In this document: piece after piece, positions 8,772-18,016 of the stretch
How positions within the stretch are numbered: the stretch's first letter is position 1
Layout of the letters: each line of letters starts with the position of its first letter
NCBI GenBank assembly: GCA_964636125.1
Contig: CAZWPX010000014.1
Span: forward strand, 19,538-83,537
DNA length: 64,000 nt
Source: CAJINA01 sp964636125
Lineage (GTDB): Bacteria; Desulfobacterota; Desulfobacteria; Desulfobacterales; CAJINA01
Direction of reading: 5' to 3'
Position numbers and translations under genes: made by a program
The notes under the pieces: generated by a model
What the model was told of the DNA's origin: nothing
The model's database searches: none
What the model saw: the letters and a program-made list of their open reading frames with translations, nothing else

Positions 8772-9685
8772 AAGTCAAACAGGAGATCCAGAAGCGATTG
8801 CTTGAAATTGAGACCTACCGGTCTCACAGCCTGCATAAAGAAGCCCGCATCCGCTGCATCCAGCTGGCCGGATTCATCCGGAATAACGGGGCCATCACCA
8901 ATAAGCAAACCCTTCTCGCGCAGCTTTCCAGCAAAGTTAAAAAAATCGAGGCCGCCGCGAAAGCCTTCAGTGAGTTTTCCGATTTGGTTGAAATGTCACC
9001 CGAGCAACAGAAGGTTGTGCGCCAATTTTTTACAACCGGTAAAGGCGGGCGCGCCTCGGCCGACTTTGAAACCGCTACGGCGCTGCTGATTTTTGGACAG
9101 CGGTCGGCGGCGATGAAGGCCTTTCAGGCGTTGATCAATGAAGATACCCACCGTAACGCTGCGGCCAAGAGCATCATTCGCTGTTACCTCGGGGACGGCC
9201 ATATTCAAGGTGCCGTGAGCCAGTACCTTGAGTGGTACAAAGGCGGCATCTTACCTTTCCGAACACTGGCGTCCGTGCGCATCTTCCTGCAGGCCGTGCT
9301 GATCAAAAAAGGTTACCAGCAGCAGCTTCCGGTACCGAGTGCCCCTGAGGCGGCCTTGCCGGAGCAGACCCCGGCCGAGGTGCTGGGTGATTTCCTTTCG
9401 ATTGTGATACCCTACACAGATCAACGATTTAACAACGAGGAAGCAGTCATGGAAGTCAATTTTCAGCAGCGGAAAATGATCAATTGCATCGTACCAAAAT
9501 CTGAAGAAGTTTTCCTGGAACGCATCAAATCAGGCGATGTTTTTCCCGACGTTCAGATCAATGGCACCGAGATGATCACCTTTTGTTCCATCCGTATGAT
9601 AGAGATCAATAAAATCAGGGTGGGGAAACACGCCGGAGACACCACCATCACCCTGGAAGTGCTGGATGACCAGTGCGCCGTGTAA
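8762..9685 (+). CDS. Hypothetical TPR-like protein
   Basis: 307 residues, no signal peptide or membrane helix. The N-terminal 160 residues are helical with a helix-turn-helix-repeat rhythm (ALLIFGQRSAAMKAFQALIN, then AAAKSIIRCYLGDGHIQGA), resembling degenerate TPR units. A Pro/Ala linker (about 190-210) leads to a beta-rich C-terminal domain of about 100 residues (MEVNFQQRKMINCIVPKSEE). A PilZ-like or adaptor role is possible but not shown. Not recognised beyond that. It is followed by a ferredoxin-nitroreductase gene. Confidence 0.6.
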   Translation: MSIEVKQEIQKRLLEIETYRSHSLHKEARIRCIQLAGFIRNNGAITNKQTLLAQLSSKVKKIEAAAKAFSEFSDLVEMSPEQQKVVRQFFTTGKGGRASADFETATALLIFGQRSAAMKAFQALINEDTHRNAAAKSIIRCYLGDGHIQGAVSQYLEWYKGGILPFRTLASVRIFLQAVLIKKGYQQQLPVPSAPEAALPEQTPAEVLGDFLSIVIPYTDQRFNNEEAVMEVNFQQRKMINCIVPKSEEVFLERIKSGDVFPDVQINGTEMITFCSIRMIEINKIRVGKHAGDTTITLEVLDDQCAV

Positions 9686-9816
9686 CAGGTGCGCACCTTC
9701 CTGCACCGGCTGCTCAGGCCTAAACCCATCTTGCGGTGTATCGACAAACGCAATCGGTAATACCCCCCCGTGATTTAACTTGTACATCCTTACATGAATT
9801 AATACGGAGGAACACT

Positions 9817-10641
9817 TTGGGACTAATCAACATTGATGAAAGCAAATGTAAACGCGATGGCCTGTGTGTGGCGGATTGCCCCACAACGATTATCCACCTC
9901 AAAGACCCCGATGGCTATCCGGAACTTGTGCCGGGCGGCGACCAGATGTGCCTGCGCTGCGGTCATTGCGTGGCCGTTTGCCCTCACGGTGCCCTGAGTC
10001 ACGCCGAAGTGCCGCTGGAGGCGTGCCCACCCATTCGCAAGGAGGCGTCCATTACCTATGAGCAGGCGGTCCAGTTCTTGCGTACCCGCCGGTCCATCAG
10101 GTTTTTCAAGGACAAACCCATCGAAAAAGACAAGTTTCAGCAGTTGATCGAAACCGCCCGCTATGCCCCCACCGCCAGCAATGCCCAGCTCGTCGAGTGG
10201 GTGGTGGTCAGTGACCGGGACCAGATCCGGGCGCTTGCGGAAGAGACCATTGGCTGGATGCGGCAGGTGCTGGAGAAAGACCCCCAGCCGGCCAGTGCGC
10301 CGTACATACCTATGATCGTGGCGGCCTGGGATTTCGGGATCGACGCCGTGCTGCGCGGTGCCCCCGGTCTGGTCGTGGCCGCGGCACCCAAGACGGATCC
10401 GAACGGTATGGTGGACCTCACTCTGGCCCTCTCGTATCTGGAACTGGCTGCCCCCAGCCTGGGCCTGGGCACCTGTTGGGCGGGCCTGCTCCAGGGGGCC
10501 CTGTTTTCACATCCGCCGCTGAAAAAAGAAGTGGGCATCCCGGAAGGATTTCCCCATCACTACCCGATGATGGTGGGTTATCCCAAAGCCCGGTATTACC
10601 GCTTGCCGGAGAGAAAGCCGCCAAAGATTACGTGGAAATAG
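9817..10641 (+). CDS. Ferredoxin-nitroreductase fusion protein
   Basis: The TTG at 9817 is chosen because ACGGAGG lies five to seven bases upstream and the ferredoxin domain begins right after; the frame is open to 9736 without a site. The first 80 residues hold two 4Fe-4S Cys sets (C-x5-C-x3-C and CLRCGHCVAVCP). The rest is a flavin (FMN) nitroreductase domain with RRSIRFF, APTASNAQ and the late LGTCWAG. Such fusions, common in anaerobes, pass electrons from ferredoxin-type clusters to FMN; the substrate is unknown. About 274 residues. Confidence 0.9.
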   Translation: MGLINIDESKCKRDGLCVADCPTTIIHLKDPDGYPELVPGGDQMCLRCGHCVAVCPHGALSHAEVPLEACPPIRKEASITYEQAVQFLRTRRSIRFFKDKPIEKDKFQQLIETARYAPTASNAQLVEWVVVSDRDQIRALAEETIGWMRQVLEKDPQPASAPYIPMIVAAWDFGIDAVLRGAPGLVVAAAPKTDPNGMVDLTLALSYLELAAPSLGLGTCWAGLLQGALFSHPPLKKEVGIPEGFPHHYPMMVGYPKARYYRLPERKPPKITWK

Positions 10642-10985
10642 GCTTAAAAACAGGGTTTAGGGTGGCAGGATCCAGAGTGCCAGAGTCAAGGCACGCGCAA
10701 ACACCGACTCAACGTGGCAATTTGCCTGGCAGTGGTTCAATGGCCAGGTTACGGCAGCATTACAGTGCCCCCCTTCCGGCGGTTGGGGGCCGAACCGGAC
10801 AGTGTATCGACCACGTTCTCAATATCCAATATCGAACAAGGAATGTCCAATTTCCAATTTCCAAGTTCGGTATCGTGATCGAAATCGCTATCGGGAATCG
10901 ATCACAGCAGGACTTTTTCGGACCGATAGCGATTCCGATTTTGGCTGAACCCCGAGAGTTGAGTTAAAAGAGAGAAACGGGCGCC
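10642..10985. repeat. Gene-free spacer with dispersed-repeat sequence
   Basis: No supported gene. It holds a phrase of the kind AATATCGAACAAGGAATGTCC followed by tandem CCAATTT units (about 10818-10863), and a large inverted repeat at 10878-10939. Related GAAC/TTGAAC phrases recur at 22769-22798 and 59589-59621. Confidence 0.6.
10878..10939. repeat. 17-bp inverted repeat (stem-loop)
   Basis: ATCGAAATCGCTATCGG at 10878-10894 pairs, with one mismatch, with CCGATAGCGATTCCGAT at 10923-10939, leaving a 28-nt loop. No T run follows, so it is more likely a dispersed palindromic repeat than a terminator. Confidence 0.65.
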
Positions 10986-11555
10986 ATGGTTACATTGAGA
11001 GAACGAATAAAAGGCCGGCCGCTGCATGGCCGCTCTATTGATATGAAAACCTACGTCCTGGACGATGATACTATTCTTGTTGAGGGGCGGCTGCAGGAGG
11101 ACCGGTTTCACACGGTTTTCGACATCACGGGCGAATCAAAAGCGCCGGGACCGGTTCACCACATGACCATCTGGCTCATGCTGGGGGGGACGCCGCTGGC
11201 CATCCTGGACGCGGACGCGGAAATGTCGCACGCGCCCCTGGCGTTTTGCCAGGTTACCCTGGAAACAGTCCAAAAGGTCATCGGCCTGGAAATAGCCGCG
11301 GGATTCCAAAAGCGCGTGCGCGCGCTCATGGGCGGTGACAAAGGCTGTGCCCATCTGACCCACCTTCTCACGGTCATGAGCCAGGCGGCCTTCCAGGGGC
11401 AAATTGCTCACAGACGCAGGCACCGAACACCGGTTCCACGATCCATGGAAGAGGTGGTCGGCCTGGGTTCTCTCCTGGGCAGCTGCCGGGCCTGGCGGGA
11501 AGACGGACCCAAGGTGAAAAATCTCAAAGCGGCCATCAAGAAACAGCGGCGCTAG
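10986..11555 (+). CDS. DUF2889 family protein
   Basis: 189 residues. The pattern RPLHGRSIDMKTYVLDDDTI, EGRLQED, and CAHLTHLL late in the protein match DUF2889, a family found near electron-transfer and metabolic genes in Proteobacteria. No catalytic motif is assigned to the family. The start has GGGCGCC rather than a good ribosome site, so a slightly different start is possible. Soluble, no signal peptide. Confidence 0.75.
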   Translation: MVTLRERIKGRPLHGRSIDMKTYVLDDDTILVEGRLQEDRFHTVFDITGESKAPGPVHHMTIWLMLGGTPLAILDADAEMSHAPLAFCQVTLETVQKVIGLEIAAGFQKRVRALMGGDKGCAHLTHLLTVMSQAAFQGQIAHRRRHRTPVPRSMEEVVGLGSLLGSCRAWREDGPKVKNLKAAIKKQRR

Positions 11556-11687
11556 CCTGACTGGCTACACTGAGCCTGCCGCAAAAATTCCCGCCCTGTG
11601 CCTTGATCTTTCCACACGGGATCTTATCTATTTGTCATAACATCATTTATCGAAGATCTGTCCACACGCCTTTGAAAAGGATAAATC

Positions 11688-12524
11688 ATGGCAGACAATG
11701 GCAGGCTGAATACGCTTACCGTAAAAAGAATTGGGGTAGACGGCGTCTTCCTCGATGGGGGCGCCTCCGGTGATATTTACCTGCCGGAAAAGGCTGCTTC
11801 CGGCGCTTTTAATCCCGGTGATACGGTGGATGTTTTTGTTTTTGTAAATCGGGAAAAAAACCTGCAGGCGACCCTCAAAAAGCCCGCAGTTACCGTGGGC
11901 CAGCTGGCCTGGCTGCCGGTGGTGGCCACTACGGCGGCGGGCGCTTTCCTGGACTGGGGGCTGCAGCATGACCTGTTCGTGCCCCGCCGGGAACAGCGTG
12001 TCTCGATGGTAAAGGGCAAGTCCTATGTGGTCCTGGCTTTCCTGGATGAAAGATCCGGGCGCGTCACCGCTTCCTCAAAACTGAACCAGTTTCTGGGGCT
12101 GCAGGCCCCGGATTACAGTGAGGGCGTAGCGGTTGATCTATTCATCTGCGAACAGACAGATTTAGGCTACAAAGTGGTGGTGGACAATGCGCATTGGGGC
12201 ATCCTCTATAAAAATGAGGTGTTTCAGAAGCTGCACCCGGGCCAGCAGTTGAAAGGTTACATCAAATCAGTGCGGGCCGATCTGAAAATTGATGTCAGGC
12301 TGCAGCCGTCCGGTTATCGCGGGGTTGATCACGTCTCCCGGGGTATCCTGAACGCCCTGAAGGCGCAGGGCGGCCGGCTGGCGGTTTCGGACAAAAGCCC
12401 GCCGGAAGAGATCTATACCCTGTTTGGGATCAGCAAAAAAAAATTCAAGCAGGCCATCGGCGCGCTTTACAAAAAACGGTTGATTACCCTTGATCCCAAA
12501 GGGATTCAACTGGTCCGAAAATAA
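11688..12524 (+). CDS. CvfB/YitL-type S1 RNA-binding protein
   Basis: 278 residues. The layout matches CvfB: tandem S1-like OB domains (first around residues 8-60 with GVFLDGG, second around 75-140 with GAFLDWGLQHDLFVP, third around 145-215 with GYKVVVDNAHWGILYKNE) and a C-terminal winged helix (TLFGISKKKFKQAIGALYKK, then ITLDPKGI). CvfB proteins bind RNA and modulate gene expression. AAAGGA precedes the ATG. Its 3' end overlaps, convergently, the truncated NAD-kinase-like gene by 41 bp. Confidence 0.88.
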   Translation: MADNGRLNTLTVKRIGVDGVFLDGGASGDIYLPEKAASGAFNPGDTVDVFVFVNREKNLQATLKKPAVTVGQLAWLPVVATTAAGAFLDWGLQHDLFVPRREQRVSMVKGKSYVVLAFLDERSGRVTASSKLNQFLGLQAPDYSEGVAVDLFICEQTDLGYKVVVDNAHWGILYKNEVFQKLHPGQQLKGYIKSVRADLKIDVRLQPSGYRGVDHVSRGILNALKAQGGRLAVSDKSPPEEIYTLFGISKKKFKQAIGALYKKRLITLDPKGIQLVRK

Positions 12525-12762
12525 AACTTGTCAGGTACCGGCGCGGCAACACCTGTAGACGGCCTGTTTTTTCAAGGGTGGCCACGGCTGTTTTGACCGC
12601 CGCCTTGTACTGTCGGTCTTCGGCCAGGTAGTCGCTGAAGGCCGCGCCCAGGTGCTCCACGTAAAAGCGAGCCTGGGCGATAGAGTTGTAGCGGGTTACC
12701 AGCATGTCCAGCCGGGTTTGACGAACCACCAGGATTATTTTGGGGTCGCTGGGTGGATTCAT
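12484..12762 (-). pseudogene. Truncated NAD-kinase-like protein, N-terminal part
   Basis: 92 residues starting MNPPSDPKIILVVRQTRLD and containing AQARFYVEHLGAAFSDY. This resembles the N-terminal domain of NAD(+)-kinase-like proteins of about 300 residues that often follow an SPFH gene; the expected G-x-D-G catalytic region is missing because the frame stops soon after FGPVESLW, inside the convergent CvfB gene. ATGA overlap with the upstream SPFH gene shows it belonged to that operon. A 3' deletion is the simplest reading; family assignment is from memory of similar proteins. Confidence 0.5.
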
Positions 12763-13784
12763 TGCGGTACCGCCGTGGCCGTCAGAAGCTCCTGGAGCAG
12801 TTCCGGTGAAATGTTCAGGTTGTTAATTCGGTCCGCATTTTCGGCCAGGTTTTGAAAAGCGCTGGCGATCAGCTGCGACGGCTGCATGCCGACGGCGGCC
12901 AGGGCCTGCATCACTTTGGGATCCACACTTTTAAACGCACCCATGAGGGTGTTCATGCCGTAAGCCTGTGCCTCCGACTGTTTTTTGCTGTTCTGGACGG
13001 CCAGGTTCACGAAGCTGCGGTTTTGTTCTTCCAGCGTGATTTTACCCTTCATTTCGGCTTCCCGGATAACCTGCCGTTTTTCCTGAACGGCCTTATCGGC
13101 ATCAATTTTTGCCTCGCGGATCTGCCGTTTTTTGTTTTCCACGGCCACCTCCGTGTTCAATTCATTTTCCCGGATGGCCCGCTCCTGCTCAACTGAGGCA
13201 TTGCGCCGAACGTAAATGGCTTCATCGGCCTGCTGCAGGATCTGTTCGCGGGCCTCGGCCTCCAGGGCCCGGGCGGTTTCAGGGTTGGGCTTGAGGGCCA
13301 GCAGGGAAAGGTTCAAGACTTCGATACCCAGCTGCACGGCCATCTGGCTGCCGATCAGTTCCGATCGCAGGGTCGCTACCAATTCAGCATCGGATTTCAG
13401 GGCCTGTTTCAGGGTCCGCTTCTGCAGCTCGGCACGCATCTGGACCCGGATTTGGTTAATGATTCGCTGGGGGAGTTTTTGCGGGTCGTCGCACAGGTAA
13501 TTTCGGCCATCCGGCCCCAGGGTAAAATTGAGCATGCCGGCCAGTCGCCCGGGTTCCATGACCCGGTAAGAGACCTGGCCCTGGACCGATATTTCCTGGT
13601 AATCGGCGGTCACTTCATTAAAAATGAACGGGGCGTCGACCTCAGCCAGATCAATCGCGGCCAGTGAGGCGCTGTGGGTCCAGTAGAAAAACGACAGACC
13701 GCTGCCTTCCCGGACGATTTTGCCTTTGCGGTATTGAATAATGTGGGTGTTCGGCTGGGCCTTGATAAAATTAATGCCAAACAT
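12759..13784 (-). CDS. SPFH/band-7 domain protein
   Basis: 341 residues. An N-terminal beta-rich SPFH domain (about 1-190, with VREGSGLSFFYW and VQGQVSYRV) is followed by a long charged coiled coil (about 200-275, rich in E, K, R) and a hydrophobic C-terminal tail ending QLIASAFQNLAENAD. It lacks an N-terminal membrane helix, unlike stomatin/flotillin. AAAGGAGG precedes the ATG. It lies 48 bp downstream of the Nudix regulator and overlaps the NAD-kinase-like gene, so the three form an operon. Confidence 0.88.
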   Translation of the reverse strand: MFGINFIKAQPNTHIIQYRKGKIVREGSGLSFFYWTHSASLAAIDLAEVDAPFIFNEVTADYQEISVQGQVSYRVMEPGRLAGMLNFTLGPDGRNYLCDDPQKLPQRIINQIRVQMRAELQKRTLKQALKSDAELVATLRSELIGSQMAVQLGIEVLNLSLLALKPNPETARALEAEAREQILQQADEAIYVRRNASVEQERAIRENELNTEVAVENKKRQIREAKIDADKAVQEKRQVIREAEMKGKITLEEQNRSFVNLAVQNSKKQSEAQAYGMNTLMGAFKSVDPKVMQALAAVGMQPSQLIASAFQNLAENADRINNLNISPELLQELLTATAVPQ

Positions 13785-13832
13785 GGGACCTCCTTTCGAC
13801 CGGCTGAATCACCGGCCGGCGGTGAAGCTGGT

Positions 13833-14528
13833 TTAGATTTCAAAGCTAAATCCAACCGCCGCCATACGGTCGTAATGCTTCTTGTCGAAGCGGTACAGGC
13901 GAGCCGCGCGATGGGCGACGTCCTGCTCGATTTCATCGAGATCTTCGATGATGTTCATCCTTAAGATCTTCTTACGAAAATTGCGCTTGTCGAGCCTGCG
14001 ATCCAGGATTTTTTCATACAGGGCCTGGAGCTGGCGCAGGGTAAACTTGCGTGGCAGCAGTTCAAACCCGATGGGCATGTAGCGGATCTTGCCGCGCAGT
14101 CTTTCCAGGGCGGCCGCCAGGATGCGGTCGTGGTCGAAAGCCAGGTCGGGCATGTCGTCCGTCGCGAACCAGGCGGCGTTGCGTGCGTCCGAGGCCGCCT
14201 GCACCGGGTGATCCCGCAGGTTGACCAGGGCATAGTACGCCACCGTCACCACCCGTGTGCGCGGGTCCCGACCGGGATCGCCGAAGGTGTAAAGCTGTTC
14301 CAGAAAAATATCATGCAGGCCGGTTTCCTCGGAAAGTTCCCGGGCGGCGGCCTCTTCCAGAGATTCGTCTATATGGACGAACCCGCCGGGCAGGGCCCAG
14401 CGGTTTTCAAAAGGGTCAATGGCCCGCTGAATGAGCAGGATTTTCAGTTCATCATCCTCGTCCAGGCCGAAAACAACACAGTCGATAGTGACGGTAATGG
14501 GCGGGTAGGCGGATGTGCAAGAGGGCAT
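13833..14528 (-). CDS. NrtR-type Nudix transcriptional regulator
   Basis: About 231 residues. The Nudix domain includes the box G-x5-E-x7-R-E-x2-E-E-x-G (GFVHIDESLEEAAARELSEE) near residues 50-70, and the C-terminal third is a winged helix (FTLRQLQALYEKILDRRLDK, NFRKKIL). This two-domain form is that of NrtR, a repressor of NAD-metabolism genes that senses ADP-ribose or related ligands. The ATG at 14528 has AGGAGA upstream. Two tandem palindromes sit directly upstream. An NAD-kinase-like remnant in the same operon fits an NAD-related role. Confidence 0.85.
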   Translation of the reverse strand: MPSCTSAYPPITVTIDCVVFGLDEDDELKILLIQRAIDPFENRWALPGGFVHIDESLEEAAARELSEETGLHDIFLEQLYTFGDPGRDPRTRVVTVAYYALVNLRDHPVQAASDARNAAWFATDDMPDLAFDHDRILAAALERLRGKIRYMPIGFELLPRKFTLRQLQALYEKILDRRLDKRNFRKKILRMNIIEDLDEIEQDVAHRAARLYRFDKKHYDRMAAVGFSFEI

Positions 14529-14542
14529 CGGATCTCTCCTTC

Positions 14543-14583
14543 GTGTCAAGTTTACACTAACCATAGTGTCAATATAACACTAT
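14543..14583 (-). promoter_or_regulatory. Tandem palindromic operators before the Nudix regulator
   Basis: The distal site is a perfect inverted repeat, ATAGTGT-N7-ACACTAT at 14563-14583. The proximal site, GTGT-N7-ACAC(TAA) at 14543-14557, shares the core. The centres are 23 bp apart, about two helical turns, and the sites lie 15-55 bases upstream of the regulator's start, which suggests autorepression. Confidence 0.7.
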
Positions 14584-14851
14584 GTCAAGAATTTTTTTTC
14601 CGGCAGTAGAAACCAAGAACCGCGGTGAAATCGCGATGTATTTTGTCAGTGTGAAAAGAGAGACCGAAAAATAAAAGGCTGGTACAGGGGTTTGGCTTAG
14701 CTTTGGGCCCCCTCCTAATTATACAATCCATCTCCAGCAGGAGGTTTACAAAACCAAAAGTATCCCGGGCCACGGTCCCCTGGCAGAAAAGAAACAACTG
14801 GAAGATTATCGGGATATGCCGGCAATGCCCGGATTCATGGGCCGGGCGGTG

Positions 14852-16519
14852 TTATTTCAAGCCGGCCACCGCTTCGGCAATGTTATAGCAATAGTCGCCA
14901 ATTTTTTCACAATTTGTCAGGAGGTTGATGAATATCAGCCCCTGGTCAAGCCCGCACTGGCCCGATCGAATCCGGGCGATATGCCCCTGCCGCATGTTTT
15001 CGCGCAATGAATCAATGCTGTTTTCAAGATCAATGGCTTTGTCCATAAAACCCGGGGCGACATTCTGGATCCCTTCTGTAACGAGATTGATAAACGCCTG
15101 CACCTGGGCGGATATCTGTTTGAGGTCAGTTTTGGCGTGCTCGGAAAATTCCAACTTGCTGTCTATGATGCCTTCAGTTGCCTGGGCGATATTCTCAACG
15201 GAGTCACCGATGCGTTCTATATTGTTGGTCATGCGCATGAGGCTGGATATCTCCTTGGCTTCGGCCTCGCTGATGTCGCTTTGATAAATTTTAGAGAGAT
15301 AGGCCGTGATTTCCCGCTGCATATCATCCAGGTGGTTTTCAATCCGTCGCCATTTTCTGAGTTTTTTATGGTTGCGGTCATCAATCCGCAGGAGGGTTTC
15401 ATTGAAGGTCACTTTGGCGGTCTCCGCCATACGTGATATTTCACCCCGGGTTTCCACCAGCGCCGCAATGGGGGTATCTATCAGGCGGTTTCCGAAGTTG
15501 GGTAACCGGTATAGCTCTTCGGACTCTTTTTCCCGGGGAGATAAAAACACAGCCACTTTTATCAGCCAGGGCAGAAAGAACAGGAAAATGGCGGCATTGG
15601 CCACATTGAAAATGGTGTGGCCGTTGGCGATGTACCTGCCGATGTTTACGGTCTCGCCCGCCACCGTGGCCGCCACAGGACCCGCTCCCAGCGCAAGGGT
15701 TGCCCATTCGACGGTTTTTACAAACAGGGGAAAGATCAGGAGCATGATGGTGACCCCAATGACGTTGAACATGGTATGCGCCCGGGCCGCCCGATGCGCA
15801 TTGATATTGGCGGATCCAATTGTGGCCAGTTCGGCGGTGATGGTGGTACCGATGTTTTCGCCTAGGACCAGGGCCATCGCACCCGGGAAAGTCAGCAATC
15901 CCTGGGTGGCCAGGGTCATGGTTAAACCGATGGTGGCGGAAGAAGATTGAACCAGGATGGTGAGGCCCGCTCCCACGGCCACGCAGAGGAGCAGACCACC
16001 CGCAGAACTCGGGTCGAATTTTGTGAAAAAACTTAAAAACAGGGGGTCATTTTTTATTGGTGCCAGCCCTGATTTCATGATGACCATGCCGTAAAAGAGC
16101 AGGCCGAAACCCAGGATGACATCGCCGATATACCGTGTTTTGTTATTCTGGGAAAAATACTTCAGCCCGACCCCGATGGCAATGGCCGGCAGGGCGGCCT
16201 TGGTGAGTTTGAAAGCAATCAGCTGGGCTGTAACGGTAGTGCCCACGTTGGCGCCCAGAATGACGCCGACGGCCTGTTGCAGGGTCATCAGGCCCGCGGA
16301 TACAAACCCGATCAGCATGACTGTGGAGGCGGAAGAAGACTGCACCAGGGCGGTTACACCGGCCCCGGTGATACAGCCGATGATGCGGTTTGAAGAAACC
16401 GCGCCCAGGATCGCCTTGATCTTCTCTCCGGCGGACATCTGTAAGCCTTCGGTCATCAATTTCATTCCCAGGATAAACATTCCCAGTCCGCCCACAGTAA
16501 TGATAAAGATTTGTAACAT
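14852..16519 (-). CDS. Na/Pi cotransporter family protein with PhoU-like domain
   Basis: About 555 residues. Two internal repeats with the family signature Q-S-S-S-A (VQSSSAST and VQSSSATI) and GANVGTT / GENIGTT lie in an N-terminal membrane part of about eight helices. The C-terminal 170 residues are soluble and helical with two PhoU-like repeats (MTNNIERIGDSVENI and NCEKIGDYCYNIAEA). It should import phosphate with Na+. The ATG at 16519 has AAAGGAATG upstream; a longer frame starts at 16582. It stands alone. Confidence 0.92.
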   Translation of the reverse strand: MLQIFIITVGGLGMFILGMKLMTEGLQMSAGEKIKAILGAVSSNRIIGCITGAGVTALVQSSSASTVMLIGFVSAGLMTLQQAVGVILGANVGTTVTAQLIAFKLTKAALPAIAIGVGLKYFSQNNKTRYIGDVILGFGLLFYGMVIMKSGLAPIKNDPLFLSFFTKFDPSSAGGLLLCVAVGAGLTILVQSSSATIGLTMTLATQGLLTFPGAMALVLGENIGTTITAELATIGSANINAHRAARAHTMFNVIGVTIMLLIFPLFVKTVEWATLALGAGPVAATVAGETVNIGRYIANGHTIFNVANAAIFLFFLPWLIKVAVFLSPREKESEELYRLPNFGNRLIDTPIAALVETRGEISRMAETAKVTFNETLLRIDDRNHKKLRKWRRIENHLDDMQREITAYLSKIYQSDISEAEAKEISSLMRMTNNIERIGDSVENIAQATEGIIDSKLEFSEHAKTDLKQISAQVQAFINLVTEGIQNVAPGFMDKAIDLENSIDSLRENMRQGHIARIRSGQCGLDQGLIFINLLTNCEKIGDYCYNIAEAVAGLK

Positions 16520-16650
16520 TGTGACATTCCTTTTCTGGATGGGTACTAAAAACATAATCAATTGCGCCGATCTCAGCTTCAAATCGGCAACTCAACCGAA
16601 CAACATAAACAGCAATTGTTAGGGAATGATTAGGAAAGGAATTTTTTCGG

Positions 16651-16752
16651 TTGAAAAACAAGTCTGATATTTATAACCTCAAATCAAAGAGACTGACCTG
16701 GTGCGGAATTCTTGCCGCCCTATCGTTGTCTGCCTGTACGGTAAAACAATAA
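16651..16752 (+). CDS. Very small lipoprotein
   Basis: A 33-residue frame with TTG start and AGGAAAGGAA upstream. It has a basic N-terminus, a hydrophobic core (CGILAALSLSAC) and a lipobox L-S-A-C, leaving only five residues after cleavage (CTVKQ). It resembles entericidin-like mini-lipoproteins in layout. It lies 16 bp upstream of the CRP-like/PilZ gene. Too short to be sure. Confidence 0.45.
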   Translation: MKNKSDIYNLKSKRLTWCGILAALSLSACTVKQ

Positions 16753-16767
16753 CCGGAGGATAAACCC

Positions 16768-17919
16768 ATGAAAATTCAATGTCCGGCGTGCCAGACCGCT
16801 TTTAATGTGGACGAGGCCAAGATCCCGGAAAAGGGTGTTCAGAGTACCTGTAAGAATTGCAGCACGCGCTTTCTGGTTACCCGGGCGGGCGCGGTCGCTG
16901 AAAAACCTGATACGGCCGGCGGGGTAGACCTGGCCGCCTTGGAATCCCGCCTGAATCCCCTGATTGCGGCGGACGATCAGGATGCGGCCGCTGCGGTCCT
17001 GTTGGAGATGGTGCAGCTTTGCGCTAAAAATTGTGAACTGGAGCAGGCCGAAGCCCTGCATGCCAGGATGTACGATCAGACGCCCATGGCGCTGAGCGCC
17101 ATCATCGAGGCCGGTGAATTCATCGAAAAACAGAAGGGCGAAATGATAGACGAGGACCACCTGGAGCGCTGGGAGGCGATCTACTCCCAGTTGACCCCGG
17201 AAGAGACCACTACGCTCAGCTTTGCCGTCCAGGAGATCACCTGCGGCAGCGAGGAGATGGTCTTTCAGCAGGGTGATTTCGATGGACACCTCTATTTTGT
17301 GGAAGAGGGCCGGTTGAAGCTGGGATGTGCCGATCCGGATGGCGAAGAGGACACCGAGATTATGGAGGTGCAGGCTGGTGATATATTCGGGGCTGATCAC
17401 TTTTTCGGTTTCACCGTGTGCACCTATTCAGCGGTAGCGGTTGAAGACAGCCGCCTGAAGCGTTTGGACAAGTCATTTCGTTTCAAATGGCTGGAAGAAC
17501 TCCCTGGCCTCGAAAGTAAAATGCAATCTCACTGCAATACCCTGCTGCAAGCCAGCAAGTTGAGTGTGGAGCGCAATATTGAAAGGCGGTCGAACACCAG
17601 TCGGGCATCTGATGTAAGAGCCACCATCCAGATGATCGATTCCGACAAAATGCCCGAGGACTGGTCCCGAAGCGTGAAAATTTCAGAGATATCCACGGGC
17701 GGGGCCTGTCTCGAGTTGAAGCTCAACCGGCCCGAGGACGCCGAGTCCCTTCTGGCCGGCATCTTGAAAATCAGTTTTACGCTGCATGTCTCCGGGGTAA
17801 ACCGGCCGGCGCATATCACAGCCCGGGTCGTCGCTGTGAATTTCCTCTCATTTGGAGATTGTGCAATCCACATCCAGTTTATGAAAGAGCTGAATGAAAA
17901 GGTACTGGCCCTTTTTTAG
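16768..17919 (+). CDS. Zinc-ribbon, cyclic-nucleotide-binding-like and PilZ protein
   Basis: 383 residues with three parts. Residues 1-37 are an MJ0042-type zinc ribbon (CPACQTAF, CKNCSTRF). Residues about 150-240 match a cNMP-binding beta-roll (VFQQGDFDGHLYFVEEGRLK, then GDIFGADHFFG). Residues about 275-380 look like a PilZ domain (RRSNTSRASDVRATI, then SEISTGGACLEL), which commonly binds cyclic di-GMP; the usual RxxxR start is imperfect. It may join two nucleotide signals. ACCGGAGGA precedes the ATG. Confidence 0.8.
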   Translation: MKIQCPACQTAFNVDEAKIPEKGVQSTCKNCSTRFLVTRAGAVAEKPDTAGGVDLAALESRLNPLIAADDQDAAAAVLLEMVQLCAKNCELEQAEALHARMYDQTPMALSAIIEAGEFIEKQKGEMIDEDHLERWEAIYSQLTPEETTTLSFAVQEITCGSEEMVFQQGDFDGHLYFVEEGRLKLGCADPDGEEDTEIMEVQAGDIFGADHFFGFTVCTYSAVAVEDSRLKRLDKSFRFKWLEELPGLESKMQSHCNTLLQASKLSVERNIERRSNTSRASDVRATIQMIDSDKMPEDWSRSVKISEISTGGACLELKLNRPEDAESLLAGILKISFTLHVSGVNRPAHITARVVAVNFLSFGDCAIHIQFMKELNEKVLALF

Positions 17920-18016
17920 GTGATAAATAATGCACCGACAGTATAGCCGGAGGTATCAGGAAGCCTTCGAAAGGGGCTGAGACCTTAGAGGTTTTGACTT
18001 TCCCCTTTGAACGAAG

